This document shows positions 15,080-16,379 of a stretch of 16,379 bases of DNA, one piece after another (the first letter of the stretch is position 1; each line of letters starts with the position of its first letter). A program made the translations under genes and the position numbers. The notes beneath the pieces were generated by a model. It was given only the letters and a program-made list of their open reading frames with translations, was not told the origin of the DNA and made no database searches. The stretch is from an uncultured Micrococcales bacterium. Lineage in GTDB: Bacteria; Actinomycetota; Actinomycetes; Actinomycetales; Microbacteriaceae. The stretch covers positions 1 through 16,379 of the forward strand of contig CAINTU010000173.1 in assembly GCA_903853515.1 (NCBI GenBank), written 5' to 3'.

Positions 15080-16213
15080 TTAGCGATGTGAGCGACTGCC
15101 CGAAACCCGCCAGTTTTCTCTGCGCAAATTCGGGAAGAGCACCACGACCGCGCAAATAATCAGCGAGCCCCAGATGTATCGGTTGCCCGCAACGTTGTCT
15201 TCGATAAAAATGTAGCCATTGAAATGGTTGCGAGACAAATACCAAAGCGCCAAGGTAAGGCCGAGGTTCAACAGATAAAGCGCGCCACGGCTGTTTCTAA
15301 AAAATCGCAAGCCGATGGTGACGCTCGCGGTGATCGTGAGCGCAAGATAGAGCCCAATATATGAGTGCTGCGGATTGTCGGCACGCACGTTGTAGAGCAT
15401 CGCGCCAGCGACGCCAAGAGCTAATCCAAGGGGTAAACCAAATAATGCCTTAGCTGCAGGTTTGAACCAAGGCAAGATGTTTGGCGATGCTTTGCGCAAA
15501 CGCTCTGGCTCGTCAAATCTGGTTTCGATGCCTGGTGTAATCGAATAGGTGTCGCGGTGAATCATCACCTGTGAGGCATGTGCTTCGAGGGCAGCGCGCT
15601 TCTTGGCTGCAGTTGACTGGCCGCCCACGGCCACATTGAATCGCTCACCTTTTTCGGCAAATACCCAAAATTGTGGTCGACGACCGCGATGGGCTTTGGC
15701 ATAGGCGCGAATAGCCATTGCCGTTGCTTCGTGCGCCTTTTTGTGATCAGGATGACCGAAGCCGCCCTTGGCGTTATAGGTCAGCACTGCGTCTGGTTTG
15801 AACTGTTTCATAACGGCAACGATGTCTTCAGCGATGACGGCCGTAGTTACGGCGTGCAATGAAAGTTCATCAACCCTTGGCGGAGTCGTCGGGCGACCGA
15901 AATTGCCAAGGCGCATGCCAGTGTCTAGATAAGCCCTAGTGCCTGCGAATTTAAAATTCGTAACGCCGAGCGCTGCCATTGCATTGCGCAACTCGCCCGC
16001 TCTGAAGGCACCCATTGCGGCCTTATTGCCCTCGAGTGCTTTTAGTTCTTCAAGCTTCACCTTGCCGCGTTCACCACGAGTGAGGGTGAGCAAAAATACT
16101 TCGGCACCGCGCTCGATCGCGTCGGCCATGATATGAGCCGATTGCAAGCTCTCGTCGTCAGGGTGCGCGTGCACCAAGAGGATTCGCTTGGCTTTGAAAG
16201 ACTGCTTTGCCAT
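15080..16213 (-). CDS. PIG-L family zinc deacetylase with C-terminal membrane domain
   Basis: PIG-L enzymes are zinc-dependent amide hydrolases, mostly N-acetylglucosaminyl deacetylases; the family includes mycothiol MshB and Mca. The 377-residue protein has AHPDDE at 16-21 and GHPDH at 153-157, giving expected ligands His17, Asp20 and His157 with catalytic Asp19; GFGHPDHKKAH matches the MshB/Mca class. The catalytic part ends near residue 230. It is followed by about 120 residues with four hydrophobic segments (about 255-274, 283-301, 309-327, 345-362) and a basic tail, which are absent from MshB. That C-terminal domain is not recognised; it should anchor the enzyme to the membrane, with the catalytic side probably cytosolic because there is no signal peptide. 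ATG 16213 has no good Shine-Dalgarno and may be read from a leaderless mRNA. Position resembles mshB near fdxC and dapC in Mycobacterium, but substrate is unproven. It is divergent from an iron permease across two iron boxes. Confidence 0.85.
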   Translation of the reverse strand: MAKQSFKAKRILLVHAHPDDESLQSAHIMADAIERGAEVFLLTLTRGERGKVKLEELKALEGNKAAMGAFRAGELRNAMAALGVTNFKFAGTRAYLDTGMRLGNFGRPTTPPRVDELSLHAVTTAVIAEDIVAVMKQFKPDAVLTYNAKGGFGHPDHKKAHEATAMAIRAYAKAHRGRRPQFWVFAEKGERFNVAVGGQSTAAKKRAALEAHASQVMIHRDTYSITPGIETRFDEPERLRKASPNILPWFKPAAKALFGLPLGLALGVAGAMLYNVRADNPQHSYIGLYLALTITASVTIGLRFFRNSRGALYLLNLGLTLALWYLSRNHFNGYIFIEDNVAGNRYIWGSLIICAVVVLFPNLRRENWRVSGSRSHR

Positions 16214-16220
16214 AACTAGA

Positions 16221-16226
16221 ACTTTA
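16221..16226 (-). promoter_or_regulatory. Possible -10 of a leaderless PIG-L gene transcript
   Basis: On the minus strand TAAAGT (16226-16221) matches TATAAT at four of six positions and lies 7 nt before the ATG at 16213, the spacing for transcription starting at or next to the start codon. The expected -35 position (16244-16249) falls inside iron box 1 and has no clear -35 sequence. If real, box 1 would repress this promoter. Confidence 0.3.
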
Positions 16227-16240
16227 CCCGCCCCAGAAAC

Positions 16241-16259
16241 TTAGGTAGGCCTTACTAAA
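16241..16259. promoter_or_regulatory. DtxR/IdeR-type iron box 1
   Basis: The 19-bp sequence TTAGGTAGGCCTTACTAAA matches 16 of 19 positions of the DtxR/IdeR consensus TWAGGTWAGSCTWACCTWA and pairs at six of nine positions about its centre (16250). It differs from box 2 at only two positions. Iron-loaded DtxR/IdeR repressors bind such sites to switch off iron uptake. Box 1 lies just upstream of the permease -35 candidate and over the -35 region of the possible PIG-L promoter. Confidence 0.8.
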
Positions 16260-16262
16260 AAC

Positions 16263-16292
16263 TTGATTTAGTTAGGTATGCCTAACTAAACT
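16263..16292 (+). promoter_or_regulatory. Probable promoter of the FTR1/EfeU-type iron permease
   Basis: TTGATT (16263-16268) and TAAACT (16287-16292) are separated by 18 bp, each matching the -35/-10 consensus at four of six positions. Transcription would begin near 16299, giving a leader of about 44 nt that contains the strong ribosome-binding site AGAAGGG (16328-16334), 8 nt before the ATG. Iron box 2 fills the spacer and reaches into the -10, the usual place for a repressor that blocks RNA polymerase. Confidence 0.5.
16267..16290. promoter_or_regulatory. DtxR/IdeR-type iron box 2, with 10-bp inverted repeat
   Basis: TTTAGTTAGG (16267-16276) and CCTAACTAAA (16281-16290) are exact reverse complements separated by TATG. 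Within it, 16272-16290 (TTAGGTATGCCTAACTAAA) matches the DtxR/IdeR consensus at 16 of 19 positions and box 1 at 17 of 19. It overlaps the permease promoter candidate. Fur boxes are AT-rich GATAAT repeats and do not fit. Confidence 0.85.
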
Positions 16293-16342
16293 GGCAATAC
16301 GACCAAAAGAGCGACTGATATCGACTCAGAAGGGCTACACAA

Positions 16343-16379
16343 ATGATTGCCAACTTCTTGATTGGCTTGCGTGAAGGCC
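16343..16379 (+). CDS. efeU: FTR1/EfeU-type iron permease, first 12 codons (cut by window edge)
   Basis: Only ATG 16343 to the window end is present: twelve complete codons reading MIANFLIGLREG plus one base. This matches the N-terminus of FTR1/EfeU iron permeases, where the first transmembrane helix carries the REGLE iron-binding motif; the REG is visible and the following Leu-Glu would lie just outside. In bacteria such permeases usually work with EfeO and the heme peroxidase EfeB in ferrous/ferric iron uptake across the cytoplasmic membrane. The ribosome-binding site AGAAGGG (16328-16334) lies 8 nt upstream. The call from 12 residues would be weak alone, but two iron boxes upstream support it strongly. 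Whether efeO and efeB follow cannot be seen. Confidence 0.75.
   Translation, partial: MIANFLIGLREG

Noticed and set aside
16241..16290. Fur box instead of a DtxR/IdeR box
   Set aside because: The TTAGGTA...TAACTAAA pattern with a GC-containing core fits DtxR/IdeR and lacks the GATAAT-type hexamers of Fur.

Overview
The window is ordinary, densely packed chromosomal DNA from a high-GC-lineage Gram-positive bacterium (Actinobacteria). It most resembles a small-genome Microbacteriaceae-type organism such as the freshwater Rhodoluna/Aquiluna group. Three things support this: the gene order recG-coaD-yceD-rpmF-rnc-mutM-smc-ftsY-ffh, a cysteine-free ribosomal protein L32 of the kind I associate with Microbacteriaceae, and a PIG-L deacetylase/7Fe ferredoxin/DapC neighbourhood like the mshB-fdxC-dapC region of Mycobacterium. 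Base composition looks moderate (about half G+C by eye), below that of most soil actinobacteria. The taxonomic call is inference; no rRNA gene or other marker settles it.

Positions 1-10296 are one long minus-strand block, read right to left: recG (DNA branch migration), coaD (CoA synthesis), yceD/DUF177 and rpmF (ribosome assembly and L32), rnc (RNase III), mutM (oxidised-base repair), smc (chromosome condensation), ftsY and ffh (SRP receptor and SRP GTPase; ffh runs off the left edge). Most junctions are 2-21 nt or overlap, so it reads as an operon or chain of operons for genome maintenance, RNA processing and membrane targeting. The one larger gap is 86 nt between mutM and smc. rsmD, which often lies between recG and coaD on the same strand, is here divergent from recG across a 46-nt gap.

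Positions 10343-12223 carry two plus-strand genes, rsmD (16S rRNA methyltransferase) and a 12-helix MFS exporter-type permease. The permease ends 3 nt from the end of gltA (citrate synthase), which is on the opposite strand. Positions 12227-16213 are a second minus-strand group: a PIG-L zinc deacetylase with an unusual C-terminal membrane domain, fdxA (7Fe ferredoxin), dapC (lysine/peptidoglycan precursor synthesis) and gltA.

The right end (16214-16379) is the only clearly regulatory stretch. It is a divergent region between the PIG-L gene and the first 12 codons of an FTR1/EfeU-type iron permease. It contains two strong DtxR/IdeR-type iron boxes, 31 bp centre to centre, one lying inside a plausible permease promoter. 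This iron-controlled promoter region, and its possible extension to the membrane-fused deacetylase, is the most interesting signal here. I found no tRNA, rRNA, CRISPR array, insertion sequence, prophage or convincing intrinsic terminator, and no gene-free stretch above 130 bases. Four genes (smc, the MFS gene, gltA, fdxA) start with TTG and ffh with GTG. I do not see a wholly new system in this window.
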